A stretch of DNA of 6,502 nt from an uncultured Prevotellaceae bacterium (GTDB lineage Bacteria > Bacteroidota > Bacteroidia > Bacteroidales > Muribaculaceae), in assembly GCA_900556245.1 (NCBI GenBank), contig USOC01000068.1, forward strand, positions 1 through 6,502, in the 5' to 3' direction. The position numbers were made by a program, and so were the translations under genes. The notes beneath the pieces were generated by a model. The model saw only the letters and a list, made by a program, of their open reading frames with translations. It was not told the origin of the DNA and searched no databases. Positions 1 to 6,502 of the stretch are shown here, in pieces. Each line of letters starts with the position of its first letter. The first letter of the stretch is position 1.

Positions 1-5
1 ATAGG

Positions 6-1061
6 ATGAAGATAGAATCGACAAAGACAGACAGTGCCAAGGGTGAAATTACCGTTTTTACGCTGACAAACGCTGTAGGTGCTTCCGTCAGCCTATCGTC
101 TTTGGGGGCGGGAATCCTTTCCATCGTTGTTCCCGACAAGGACGGGCATTTGGAAGATGTGGCGTTGGGATATGCTGACGTGGCGGATTATTTCTATGAC
201 GGCCCGTTTGCCGGGAAGATTCCCGGACGTTACGCTAACCGCATTGCCAACGGACGGTTTGAACTGGACGGTACAGCCTGTCAGCTGCAATGCAATTGCG
301 GACCACATGCTCTGCACGGCGGTCCGGAGAGTTTCGCCAATCGTATCTGGGATTGTGCTATAGAGGATAATTGTGTGGTCTTTTCGCTTCTCAGCCCTGA
401 TGGTGAGGAAGGTTATCCCGGCGAGATGAAAGCGGAAGCGGTCTATACGTGGTCGGACGACTGCGAATTGCGTCTTGACTTGCGTGCCGTTTGTGACAAG
501 ACTACGATTGTCAATCTGACAAACCATTGTTATTTCAACCTTGACGGCGCAGACAGCGGATGTGTCCTTGGCCATGAGCTTTGGATTAAGGCGTCTGCCT
601 ATGTCGTAACAGACGAAACGTTGGCTCCGACCGGAGAATTGGCTTCTGTGGGCGGTACACCAATGGATTTTACTGAGAGCAAACCGATAGGAAGAGACAT
701 CAAGGCAGATTTTCCGGCTTTGAAATATGGCAAAGGATATGACAACAGTTGGGCGGTAGAGGATTGGCAACCGGGGCGGCTTGTTACGGCAGCGAGGCTT
801 TGCAGTCCTGTCAGTGGCCGCATTCTTGAGGTTGCCACGACTCAGCCGGCGGTTCATGTCTATACCGGTAATTGGCTTGATGGGTGTCCTCAGGGTAAGG
901 GAGGCAGCCGCTATCAGGATTATGACGGTGTGGCAATCGAGTGCCAGGGCATGCCTGATGCTCCGAATCATCCTAATTTCCCGTCGCAACGGCTTGAACC
1001 GGGGGATGAATATCGACAGACTATAATATTCAAGTTTAGAAACCAAATAGATTTAGAATGA
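6..1061 (+). CDS. galM: Aldose 1-epimerase (mutarotase)
   Basis: This 351-residue protein is a full-length galactose mutarotase-type enzyme, which interconverts the alpha and beta anomers of aldoses such as galactose or glucose and so feeds the Leloir pathway. Visible family motifs are GRYANRI (74-80), HALHGG with His101 and His104, NHCYFN with the expected catalytic His174, YDNSW with Asp246, and VAIECQ with the expected catalytic base Glu312, followed by the proline- and Asn-rich PDAPNHPNFPS segment. The length matches the family (about 340-360). There is no signal peptide, so it should be cytoplasmic. The start is the first ATG and fits the usual N-terminus of the family, but only 5 nt precede it, so its upstream context is unseen. 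Its stop overlaps the next gene in ATGA, implying co-transcription and translational coupling. The exact sugar specificity is an inference; family membership is secure. Confidence 0.95.
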   Translation: MKIESTKTDSAKGEITVFTLTNAVGASVSLSSLGAGILSIVVPDKDGHLEDVALGYADVADYFYDGPFAGKIPGRYANRIANGRFELDGTACQLQCNCGPHALHGGPESFANRIWDCAIEDNCVVFSLLSPDGEEGYPGEMKAEAVYTWSDDCELRLDLRAVCDKTTIVNLTNHCYFNLDGADSGCVLGHELWIKASAYVVTDETLAPTGELASVGGTPMDFTESKPIGRDIKADFPALKYGKGYDNSWAVEDWQPGRLVTAARLCSPVSGRILEVATTQPAVHVYTGNWLDGCPQGKGGSRYQDYDGVAIECQGMPDAPNHPNFPSQRLEPGDEYRQTIIFKFRNQIDLE

Positions 1062-1960
1062 AACCAACATTATTTGTACTTGCTGCCGGAATGGGCAGCC
1101 GTTATGGAGGTTTGAAACAGCTTGACGGTCTTGGACCTCATGGTGAAACGATAATGGACTATTCAATCTACGATGCTATCAGAAGCGGTTTTGGAAAAGT
1201 TGTGTTTGTAATCAGAAAAGATTTTGAGCAAGACTTCAAAGAAATCATCTTGTCAAAGTATGAAGGGCATATTCCTGTAGCAACGGTGTTTCAGTCAATA
1301 GATGCACTTCCTGAAGGATTTGCTTGTCCCGCTGAACGCACGAAGCCTTGGGGAACGAACCACGCCGTTCTGATGGGAAAAGGTGTTATCAACGAACCCT
1401 TTGCTGTCATTAATGCTGACGATTTCTATGGACGCAACACTTTCGAGGTGATGGCGCAGGAATTGATGCGTGAACGCACTCGTAAGGGCGACTATTGTAT
1501 GGTGGCTTTCCATGTGGGCAACACGATGTCGGAGAGCGGTACGGTGTCGCGTGGTGTCTGCGGGCAGAAGGACGGCTATCTTGATACGGTTGTTGAGCGT
1601 ACGGCAATTGGATACAATGAGGCCGGCGAAATCGTTTTCACTGACGAAAACGGCGTTGTGCAACATCTCGATCCATCCACGCTTGTCTCTATGAACATGT
1701 GGGGCTTTACTCCGGATTATTTTGATTATAGCGAGGAATATTTCGTGGAATTCCTGAAAGAAAATATGGAGAAGCCTAAATCTGAATATTTCATTCCGAT
1801 GGTTGTCAACAAAATGATACAAAACGGAACAGGAACGGTAAAAGTGCTCGATACTACATCGAAATGGTTTGGAGTGACTTATGCCGAAGACCGTCCTTCC
1901 GTTGTTGAAAAACTTGCGGCACTTCATGAGGCCGGCGAATATCCGGACAAGATGTTCTGA
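1058..1960 (+). CDS. Sugar-1-phosphate nucleotidyltransferase family protein, substrate unknown
   Basis: This 300-residue cytoplasmic protein has the Rossmann-like fold signature of NTP-transferases, which join an NTP and a sugar 1-phosphate to give an NDP-sugar and pyrophosphate. Residues 8-21 hold the nucleotide-binding loop (LAAGMGSRYGGLKQ, with Gly11, Gly13, Arg15 and Lys20). Residues 96-105 (KPWGTNHAVL) resemble the base- and sugar-contacting G-T-x-x-A segment. NADDFYG (119-125) supplies the metal-binding acidic pair, and SMNMWGF (211-217) plus WFGVTYAED (270-278) look like the distal sugar and metal-binding part. The loop departs from the classical G-x-G-x-R-L-x-P-x-T form seen in GalU and RfbA, so I do not assign it to those. 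The start ATG lies inside the galM stop (ATGA), and no Shine-Dalgarno is seen, so translation may depend on ribosomes finishing galM. Possible roles are NDP-hexose supply for glycans or recycling of amino sugars; the sequence does not decide. The gene ends 26 nt before a terminator hairpin. Confidence 0.85.
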   Translation: MKPTLFVLAAGMGSRYGGLKQLDGLGPHGETIMDYSIYDAIRSGFGKVVFVIRKDFEQDFKEIILSKYEGHIPVATVFQSIDALPEGFACPAERTKPWGTNHAVLMGKGVINEPFAVINADDFYGRNTFEVMAQELMRERTRKGDYCMVAFHVGNTMSESGTVSRGVCGQKDGYLDTVVERTAIGYNEAGEIVFTDENGVVQHLDPSTLVSMNMWGFTPDYFDYSEEYFVEFLKENMEKPKSEYFIPMVVNKMIQNGTGTVKVLDTTSKWFGVTYAEDRPSVVEKLAALHEAGEYPDKMF

Positions 1961-1985
1961 TCTGTGGCATATTCCCGGGAAAAGT

Positions 1986-2020
1986 AAAAACGAGACGTTC
2001 GGTATGAGTGTCTCGTTTTT
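1986..2020. terminator. Bidirectional intrinsic terminator between convergent genes
   Basis: An 11-bp perfect inverted repeat, AAAAACGAGAC (1986-1996) and GTCTCGTTTTT (2010-2020), encloses 13 nt. In the + strand RNA the stem can grow by two G-U and two Watson-Crick pairs, leaving a GGUAU loop. The stem is bounded by five A on one side and five T on the other, so either strand reads as a stem followed by a U-run. It sits in the 90-nt gap between the stop of the nucleotidyltransferase (1960) and the stop of trxB (2051) and should terminate both transcripts. Confidence 0.88.
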
Positions 2021-2050
2021 GCATATTTGTCTGGCTGAATGAATTCAGGA

Positions 2051-2986
2051 TTATTTGCCGAGGAGAAAGCGTTCGGCGTCGATGGCGGCCTTGCAGCCCA
2101 TTCCGGCGGAGGTGATGGCCTGACGGTAGTGGGGGTCGGCTACGTCGCCGGCCGCAAATACGCCGGGCACGTTGGTCGCTGTCGTCACGCCGTCGGTGAC
2201 GATGTATCCCTGTTCGTCGAGCGTGATAAACTCTTTGAAAATGTCGGTGTTCGGCTTGTGTCCGATTCCGAGGAAGAAACCGTCGATTGCGATGTCGAAC
2301 AGTTCTTCTTTGTCTGTTCCCTTGAAACGCACGAGCCTTGCTCCTTCCACCTTCTTCTCTCCGGTCAGTCCGACAGTGTTCGTGTTGAACAGCACTTCAA
2401 TTTTCGGGTTTGAAAAGACTCTTTCCTGCATCACTTTCGACGCACGCAAATGGTCTTTTCTCACAATCATATATACTTTGGAAGCAAGGTTGCTCAGATA
2501 AGTAGCCTCTTCACAAGCTGTGTCGCCGCCGCCTACGACAGCAACCGTTTTCTTGCGATAGAAGAACCCGTCGCAAGTGGCGCATGCCGATACGCCTCTT
2601 CCGGCGTAAGTTTGCTCGTCCGTCAGACCCAGATACTTGGCGGAAGCTCCGGTTGCGATAATTACGGTGTCGGCGAGGATTTCCGTTCCGTCGTCGGCAA
2701 TGGCTTTCAGCGGACGGGTTGAAAAATCAACGCTGTCGATGACGCCGTCGCGGATTTCAGCGCCGAATCTTGCGGCCTGATTGCGCAAATCGTCCATCAT
2801 TTCCGTTCCGGTAATGCCTTCCGGATAGCCGGGGAAGTTTTCAATTTCTGTGGTCGTAGTGAGTTGTCCGCCCGGTTGCATTCCTTCATAAAGAACAGGC
2901 GAAAGATTGGCGCGCGAGGCGTAGATGGCCGCCGTGAATCCGGCAGGACCGGATCCGATGATGAGGCATTTGGTGGATTGTGTCAT
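2051..2986 (-). CDS. trxB: Thioredoxin-disulfide reductase
   Basis: This 311-residue flavoprotein passes electrons from NADPH through FAD and a Cys pair to thioredoxin in the cytoplasm. It has the N-terminal FAD dinucleotide site GSGPAG (11-16), the redox-active CATC (Cys135, Cys138), the NADPH-binding GGGDTACEEA (152-161), a basic patch VRKDHLR (175-181) where the NADPH 2'-phosphate is expected, and the closing FAD site GVFAAGDVAD (275-284) with the RQAITSAGMG run. The length is typical for the low-molecular-weight bacterial enzyme. The patch begins with Val where the E. coli enzyme has His (HRRxxxR), but Arg176, Lys177 and Arg181 remain; from memory this form is usual in Bacteroidota. It starts 17 nt after the lolA-like stop and is the last gene of the ftsK operon. 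No thioredoxin gene is adjacent. The start is preceded by A/T-rich sequence without a Shine-Dalgarno. Confidence 0.96.
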   Translation of the reverse strand: MTQSTKCLIIGSGPAGFTAAIYASRANLSPVLYEGMQPGGQLTTTTEIENFPGYPEGITGTEMMDDLRNQAARFGAEIRDGVIDSVDFSTRPLKAIADDGTEILADTVIIATGASAKYLGLTDEQTYAGRGVSACATCDGFFYRKKTVAVVGGGDTACEEATYLSNLASKVYMIVRKDHLRASKVMQERVFSNPKIEVLFNTNTVGLTGEKKVEGARLVRFKGTDKEELFDIAIDGFFLGIGHKPNTDIFKEFITLDEQGYIVTDGVTTATNVPGVFAAGDVADPHYRQAITSAGMGCKAAIDAERFLLGK

Positions 2987-3003
2987 ATTTGTATGTTTTT
3001 TGT

Positions 3004-3618
3004 TTATCGCAAATCGACAACCGGAGTTCCGGCAGGTACCATCTTCTTGTCGAATGAGAATGTAGCGGTCGGGTAGTTTTTTCCGGTTGTATAGTTACTG
3101 ATAATAACGTTCATTTGAGTCCTATCGTTCAGTGAAAATGTAATTTTTTGGGGAAGAAGTGTTTTTTTGTCGGCTGTTACTTCCACGCTTTTGATGTCTG
3201 ACGACGTGTCTTTTCTGGGGGAGAGGCGCAGGCGGATGGCCGTTTCAGAGTGAGCTTTAAGCAATGTGGCATCGTAGCCGTTACGGAAGTTGCTTATAAT
3301 AGCTATTGGATTGACTATCTGCAATTCTTCTGCCGTCGGCTGCATGATGTTTACTTCCTGGCTGATGGTGCTGTAGCTCCATTGCGTTTTTCCGTCGAAC
3401 CAGCAAATCATGTCTGGAGACAGGATGCGGAACTTGTTGCCTTGCATTATGATGTTGCCAGCGTAGTTGCCGTCGGGCGAGGAGATGGCATAGGATGCGG
3501 AAATGCCTTTGGCTTTGTTATAGGCTGCGACCATGTCTGCCACAGCCTTGTCCCCGTTTCCTGCAAACATTGCCAAAGGCAGTATGCTGTGCAGGATGAT
3601 GAAAAAAATCTGTTTCAT
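3004..3618 (-). CDS. lolA: LolA-like periplasmic outer-membrane lipoprotein carrier
   Basis: This predicted 204-residue exported protein belongs to the LolA-like group, whose members carry lipoproteins from the inner membrane across the periplasm. The chosen ATG (3616-3618) gives a clear Sec signal peptide: Lys2, a hydrophobic core from Ile4 to Phe18, and probable cleavage near Ala19-Gly20. The open frame continues 33 codons further into the end of ftsK, but that extension is charged, would bury the signal and overlaps ftsK, so I reject it. The segment around residues 68-95 (ICWFDGKTQWSYS, then EVNIMQPTAEE) followed by NPIAIIS is the typical LolA-family central region: a strand pair, the P-T-x-E-E turn and the N-P motif. 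Length is normal for LolA. It starts 10 nt after the ftsK stop and 17 nt before trxB, so it is co-transcribed with both. No LolB-like gene is present here. The family call is good; direct proof of lipoprotein transport is lacking. Confidence 0.85.
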   Translation of the reverse strand: MKQIFFIILHSILPLAMFAGNGDKAVADMVAAYNKAKGISASYAISSPDGNYAGNIIMQGNKFRILSPDMICWFDGKTQWSYSTISQEVNIMQPTAEELQIVNPIAIISNFRNGYDATLLKAHSETAIRLRLSPRKDTSSDIKSVEVTADKKTLLPQKITFSLNDRTQMNVIISNYTTGKNYPTATFSFDKKMVPAGTPVVDLR

Positions 3619-3628
3619 ATCGTTTTGT

Positions 3629-6202
3629 TTATTCGCGGTTGTGTTCAAGCATAGCCGTAAGCTGTATCGAGTCGATAAGCACTTGGCGCGGTTTTCCACC
3701 TTGGCTGGGTCCGACAATACCGGCAGCTTCCATCTGATCCATGATTTTTCCGGCGCGATTGTAACCTATGGAGTAGCGACGCTGCAGCGATGAAGTCGAA
3801 GCTGTCTGTCCGCTTGCAACGATGAATGCAGCCGCTTCTTCAAAGAGGGAATCACGTTCGGAAAGGCTTCCCATCGCGGCCGGTCCTGTTCCTTCTTCCA
3901 TATCTGGAGTATATTCGGGCAGTTCGTAGGCTTCTTCGAATCCTACCTGTTCTTCGATGTAGTTGGCGATTGCTTCAACTTCCGGCGTGTCGACGAATGC
4001 GCATTGCACGCGCGTTATTTCGTTGTTGTAGCTGATGAGCATGTCTCCCCGTCCGATTAGTTGCTGTGCTCCTGAGCGGTCGATGATGGTGCGGCTGTCC
4101 ACCATCTGTGTCACGCGGAAGGCGATTCGTCCCGGACAGTTTGCTTTGATTACACCTGTGATAATGTCTGTCGACGGGCGTTGTGTGGCAAGAATCATGT
4201 GGATGCCCACGGCTCTTGCTTTCTGGGTGATGCGGGCAATCGGAGTTTCCACTTCTTTTCGCCCGATGTTCATAATCAAGTCTGCCAGCTCATCAATGAT
4301 GACGACAATGTAGGGCATGAATTTGTGCCCTTTTTCCGGATTCAGTTTGCGCTTGACAAATTTGTCGTTATATTCCTTGATGTTTCTGACGTTGGCGTCT
4401 CGAAGAAGCAAGAGGCGGTTTTCCATTTCGACGACAAGCGACTTGAGTGTGGAAACCGCTTTGTTCATATCGGTTATGATGCATTCCTCTTCACCGGCCA
4501 TTTTGGCAATATAGTGGTACTCCAGTTTGGAGTACATGCTGAATTCCACCATTTTCGGGTCAATCATGACGAATTTCAGTTCTGACGGATGTTTCTTGTA
4601 GAGAAGTGACGTGACTATTGCATTCAGACCAACCGATTTTCCCTGTCCGGTTGCACCAGCCACCAGAATGTGCGGCATTTTCGTCAGGTCGGCAATGAAC
4701 ACCTCGTTAGAAATTGTGCTGCCCATCGCGATAGGCAGGTCGTAGTGATTGTCCTGAAATTTCTTCGATTCGATGATTGCTTTCATCGACACCGTTCTTT
4801 TTTCACGGTTCGGCACTTCGATGCCGATTGTCCCTTTGCCGGGGATTGGAGCTATAATGCGGATGCCCAAAGCGGACAGGCTAAGCGCGATGTCGTCTTC
4901 GAGGTTCTTGATTTTTGCAATGCGCACCCCTTCGGCCGGGATAATCTCGTAGAGAGTTACTGTTGGGCCGACGCATACTTCGATGCTTCTTATCTGGATG
5001 CCATAGTCGCTAAGAGTCTTTGTGATACGCTCTTTGTTTTCTTCTTGTTCTGCGATGTCGACGCTGGGCCCTTTGTCTGGAATCTCCTGAAGTAGTCCGG
5101 TGGGCGGAAATTTGTATTTCGACAGTTCGGCTGTCGGGTCGAACGGTTGCTCGTTGATAGACTGTGCTTTTTCAATTGTTCCTTGTCGAACAACGATTGG
5201 AATGTCAGCCGGATTGTCCTTGCTTTTGTTCCCGGTATGGAGGGTGATTGCTGGGTTTTCTTGTTCTGTTGGACAATCCGTCACTTTATTGCTCTCGCTT
5301 GTTTCTTTTTGCCGTTCTTCCGGCTTCGGCATTTCGAGGGGGTTCGGCTCTTGTTCATGTATTTGATTCGTTTCCTCAGTGTCCGGTTGCGTTTGCGGAA
5401 TTATAGGTTGTTGGCGAGTTTCCTTCTGTTGGGCTTCGTCGAAAGTGTTGATGCGTTCCTGTTCCTCTTCGCTTCGCCGTTGCATTTGCCGGAGACGATA
5501 ATTGGCAACAATCTGGCGGAAATAGCGGAAAACGTGGGAGAGCATATTGATTGTCAGGGCTATTAAAATCGCAATGAGCAATAGGTTGACGGCGATGCAG
5601 CCAAACATTCCGCTGACGTTGTACAGAAATTCATTCAAATAGTATCCGTGTGCTCCACCCATTGCATAGAAAGAATGGTTTCCGGATGCTGTTTCAGCCA
5701 ATCCGAAAAGGCTCGACAGTGTCACTGTCGCAACAGATGAAATCAATAAAGTCGAAGCGATGCGATATTTGAATTGTCCAATCAGCTTTAAGCCGATGGC
5801 CAAAAACATGTATATGATGCAGAAAGCTCCCAATCCGAAACCTTTGTTGAAGAAAAATTCCGCTAATGTCGCTCCTAACGGACCTCCATAGTTCTTGATT
5901 TCATGTTTTTGCGCATTTTCAAGAATTTTATTTGATTCGACAAGACTTTGGTCTGCATCACCGTTGGAAAAGTATGAAATGCCTGACAGCAACAGATATG
6001 CGGCAAAAAGCAGGATTGCAAATCCTAACACATAGCGCAGTCGTTTGTCGGTGAGTATTGAAGGCATCCAGCTTTTGGATTGCCCGCCTTTTTTCTTTGG
6101 TTTCTCCTTGCGTTTCGGTTTCCTTTGTTGCGAATCATTGTCGCTTGTCATTTTGTCGTCGTCTTTATAGACAGGGTTGTATTCTTCGAAATTCAATGCC
6201 AT
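3629..6202 (-). CDS. ftsK: DNA translocase FtsK/SpoIIIE
   Basis: This 857-residue protein is a septum-anchored, ATP-driven DNA pump that clears chromosome termini from the closing septum and, in well-studied species, activates XerCD recombination at dif. The N-terminus is a very basic cytoplasmic tail (27-43, Lys/Arg-rich) followed by four likely membrane helices (about 57-76, 121-142, 149-169, 200-222). A charged helix around 230-255 leads to a Gln/Glu/Pro/Thr-rich linker to about residue 350. The motor then has an alpha region (about 385-500), Walker A GATGQGKS (516-523), Walker B VVIIDELAD (633-641, Asp637 and Glu638), and the conserved DSRTIID and GRGDML segments (702-722). The end (about 783-845, including RAGKIMDQMEAAGIVGP) is the winged-helix gamma domain that reads KOPS-type sequences. 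All parts of a full-length FtsK are present and the linker is short compared with E. coli. Met18 is an alternative start. It heads the ftsK-lolA-trxB operon. Confidence 0.97.
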   Translation of the reverse strand: MALNFEEYNPVYKDDDKMTSDNDSQQRKPKRKEKPKKKGGQSKSWMPSILTDKRLRYVLGFAILLFAAYLLLSGISYFSNGDADQSLVESNKILENAQKHEIKNYGGPLGATLAEFFFNKGFGLGAFCIIYMFLAIGLKLIGQFKYRIASTLLISSVATVTLSSLFGLAETASGNHSFYAMGGAHGYYLNEFLYNVSGMFGCIAVNLLLIAILIALTINMLSHVFRYFRQIVANYRLRQMQRRSEEEQERINTFDEAQQKETRQQPIIPQTQPDTEETNQIHEQEPNPLEMPKPEERQKETSESNKVTDCPTEQENPAITLHTGNKSKDNPADIPIVVRQGTIEKAQSINEQPFDPTAELSKYKFPPTGLLQEIPDKGPSVDIAEQEENKERITKTLSDYGIQIRSIEVCVGPTVTLYEIIPAEGVRIAKIKNLEDDIALSLSALGIRIIAPIPGKGTIGIEVPNREKRTVSMKAIIESKKFQDNHYDLPIAMGSTISNEVFIADLTKMPHILVAGATGQGKSVGLNAIVTSLLYKKHPSELKFVMIDPKMVEFSMYSKLEYHYIAKMAGEEECIITDMNKAVSTLKSLVVEMENRLLLLRDANVRNIKEYNDKFVKRKLNPEKGHKFMPYIVVIIDELADLIMNIGRKEVETPIARITQKARAVGIHMILATQRPSTDIITGVIKANCPGRIAFRVTQMVDSRTIIDRSGAQQLIGRGDMLISYNNEITRVQCAFVDTPEVEAIANYIEEQVGFEEAYELPEYTPDMEEGTGPAAMGSLSERDSLFEEAAAFIVASGQTASTSSLQRRYSIGYNRAGKIMDQMEAAGIVGPSQGGKPRQVLIDSIQLTAMLEHNRE

Positions 6203-6228
6203 AGTTCGTTTTAATTAATGGAGACTGC

Positions 6229-6272
6229 GGATTTCTTTAGACCGTTGAATTATTGTCACGAGGCAGAAATCC
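6229..6272 (-). repeat. Inverted repeat in the ftsK 5' leader
   Basis: GGATTTCT (6229-6236) and AGAAATCC (6265-6272) are perfect 8-nt inverted repeats separated by 28 nt. They lie between the predicted ftsK promoter and the ftsK start codon, so the leader RNA could fold into a stem with a large loop. The pairing does not extend outward or inward, there is no U-run after it, and an 8-bp repeat can occur by chance. A regulatory role is only a guess. Confidence 0.3.
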
Positions 6273-6290
6273 CCTTTGTGTTTAAGCGGT

Positions 6291-6324
6291 CAAAGATAGC
6301 CGATTTTTTCTTATTTATACCAAA
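6291..6324 (-). promoter_or_regulatory. Bacteroidota-type promoter for ftsK
   Basis: On the - strand there is TATCTTTG (6298-6291), an exact match to the Bacteroidota -7 element TAnnTTTG, preceded after 22 nt by TTTG (6324-6321) matching the -33 element. That spacing is near the usual value. Transcription should begin a few bases downstream (about 6283-6287), leaving a leader of roughly 80 nt before the ftsK ATG at 6202. The -33 element falls within the last codons of trkH. Confidence 0.75.
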
Positions 6325-6502
6325 AAGCTCTTGTAAACAATATAACGACGGTGAAAAATTCCAAACGTCCGGCCAACATCAGGAACGACATTGTCCATTT
6401 TCCAAAGTCGTTGATGTGTGCGAAACTGGAGCCAGTGAATCCATAGCCAAAACCGTTGATGCAGATGCAGGACAGGGAGGCAAACATGGCGTCGAATATA
6501 TT
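6311..6502 (-). CDS. trkH: TrkH-family potassium uptake protein, C-terminal 63 residues (partial)
   Basis: This - strand frame runs in from the right edge of the window and ends at the TAA at 6313-6311; the N-terminal part lies outside. The 63 visible residues match the C-terminus of TrkH/KtrB-type membrane subunits, which form the K+ pathway and act with a TrkA/KtrA nucleotide-binding partner. The GFGYGFTG region after Cys-Ile-Asn fits the fourth selectivity-filter loop. It is followed by an amphipathic stretch (INDFGKW) and the last membrane helix, which begins with the characteristic MLAGRLEFFTV. The protein ends in FWYK directly after this helix, as expected for the family, so the C-terminus is intact. 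No terminator hairpin follows the stop, and the ftsK promoter starts within its last codons. Confidence 0.85.
   Translation of the reverse strand, partial: NIFDAMFASLSCICINGFGYGFTGSSFAHINDFGKWTMSFLMLAGRLEFFTVVILFTRAFWYK

Noticed and set aside
175..181. Val in place of His in the TrxB NADPH 2'-phosphate motif (these numbers are TrxB residues 175-181, not window bases)
   Set aside because: The basic residues Arg176, Lys177 and Arg181 remain, and I recall the same form in Bacteroides TrxB, so it looks lineage-typical rather than a change of cofactor.
93..1046. A long open frame (317 codons) on the - strand across galM
   Set aside because: It is entirely antisense to a well-supported gene, and its translation is rich in Arg, Ile and Thr with no family motif or domain. 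Long antisense frames arise from the codon bias of the real gene.
1295..1927. A 210-codon open frame on the - strand across the nucleotidyltransferase gene
   Set aside because: It is antisense to a gene with clear catalytic motifs, and its product is rich in His, Arg and Phe with no recognisable domain.
1972..1981. Palindrome TTCCCGGGAA just after the nucleotidyltransferase stop
   Set aside because: It is only 10 bp, has no loop for a hairpin, lies downstream of a stop in a convergent spacer and does not recur nearby, so an operator is unlikely.
2035..2048. CTGAATGAATTCAG inverted repeat near the trxB stop
   Set aside because: It is a weak A/T-rich stem of about 5 bp without a U-run. The stronger hairpin at 1986-2020 explains termination.
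2039..2722. Several + strand open frames across trxB
   Set aside because: They are shadows of trxB, which has all its FAD, NADPH and CATC motifs on the - strand.
3619..3717. Upstream in-frame start for the lolA-like gene, 33 codons earlier
   Set aside because: The extension overlaps the ftsK end and would place a charged stretch before an otherwise clear signal peptide; the ATG at 3618 fits better.
6149..6151. Alternative ftsK start at Met18
   Set aside because: It is possible, since the first 17 residues carry no motif, but the first ATG at 6202 follows an A/T-rich stretch typical of this lineage. I kept the longer form; the choice does not affect the domains.
1..6502. Search by eye for CRISPR arrays, tRNA or rRNA genes, insertion sequences, att sites and a toxin-antitoxin or defence module
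   Set aside because: No regularly spaced repeats, cloverleaf-like segments, transposase motifs or terminal repeats were seen, and the genes fill the window with spacers of at most 108 nt.

Overview
The window looks like ordinary chromosomal housekeeping DNA from a member of the order Bacteroidales (Bacteroidota); the family is not determinable from the sequence alone. Three things point there. The one clear promoter has the Bacteroidota form (TTTG, then TAnnTTTG). The starts I could inspect are preceded by A/T-rich sequence without a Shine-Dalgarno purine block. The proteins (FtsK, LolA-like, TrxB, TrkH C-terminus) carry wording that I recognise from Bacteroides relatives. No mobile element, CRISPR array, tRNA, rRNA, integrase or phage gene is visible.

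Left part, + strand (1-1960): galM, a cytoplasmic aldose 1-epimerase, followed with a 4-nt ATGA overlap by a sugar-1-phosphate nucleotidyltransferase-like gene. The overlap implies a two-gene, translationally coupled unit of sugar metabolism that probably extends to the left of the window, because only 5 nt precede the galM start. The substrate of the nucleotidyltransferase cannot be read from the sequence.

Middle (1961-2050): a 90-nt convergent spacer with a strong, nearly symmetric hairpin flanked by A and T runs, which should stop transcription from both sides.

Right part, - strand (6502 down to 2051): the 3' end of trkH (K+ uptake channel subunit), a 108-nt gap with a Bacteroidota-type promoter, then ftsK, lolA-like and trxB in a tight row (gaps of 10 and 17 nt). 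This looks like one operon joining chromosome translocation at the division septum, periplasmic lipoprotein transport and thiol redox control. The promoter's -33 element lies inside the trkH coding end, and no trkH terminator is evident, so read-through from trkH into ftsK is possible.

I found no undescribed system here. The items most worth a second look are the unassigned substrate of the nucleotidyltransferase coupled to galM, the mixed-function ftsK-lolA-trxB operon, and a possible RNA stem in the ftsK leader. All are modest.
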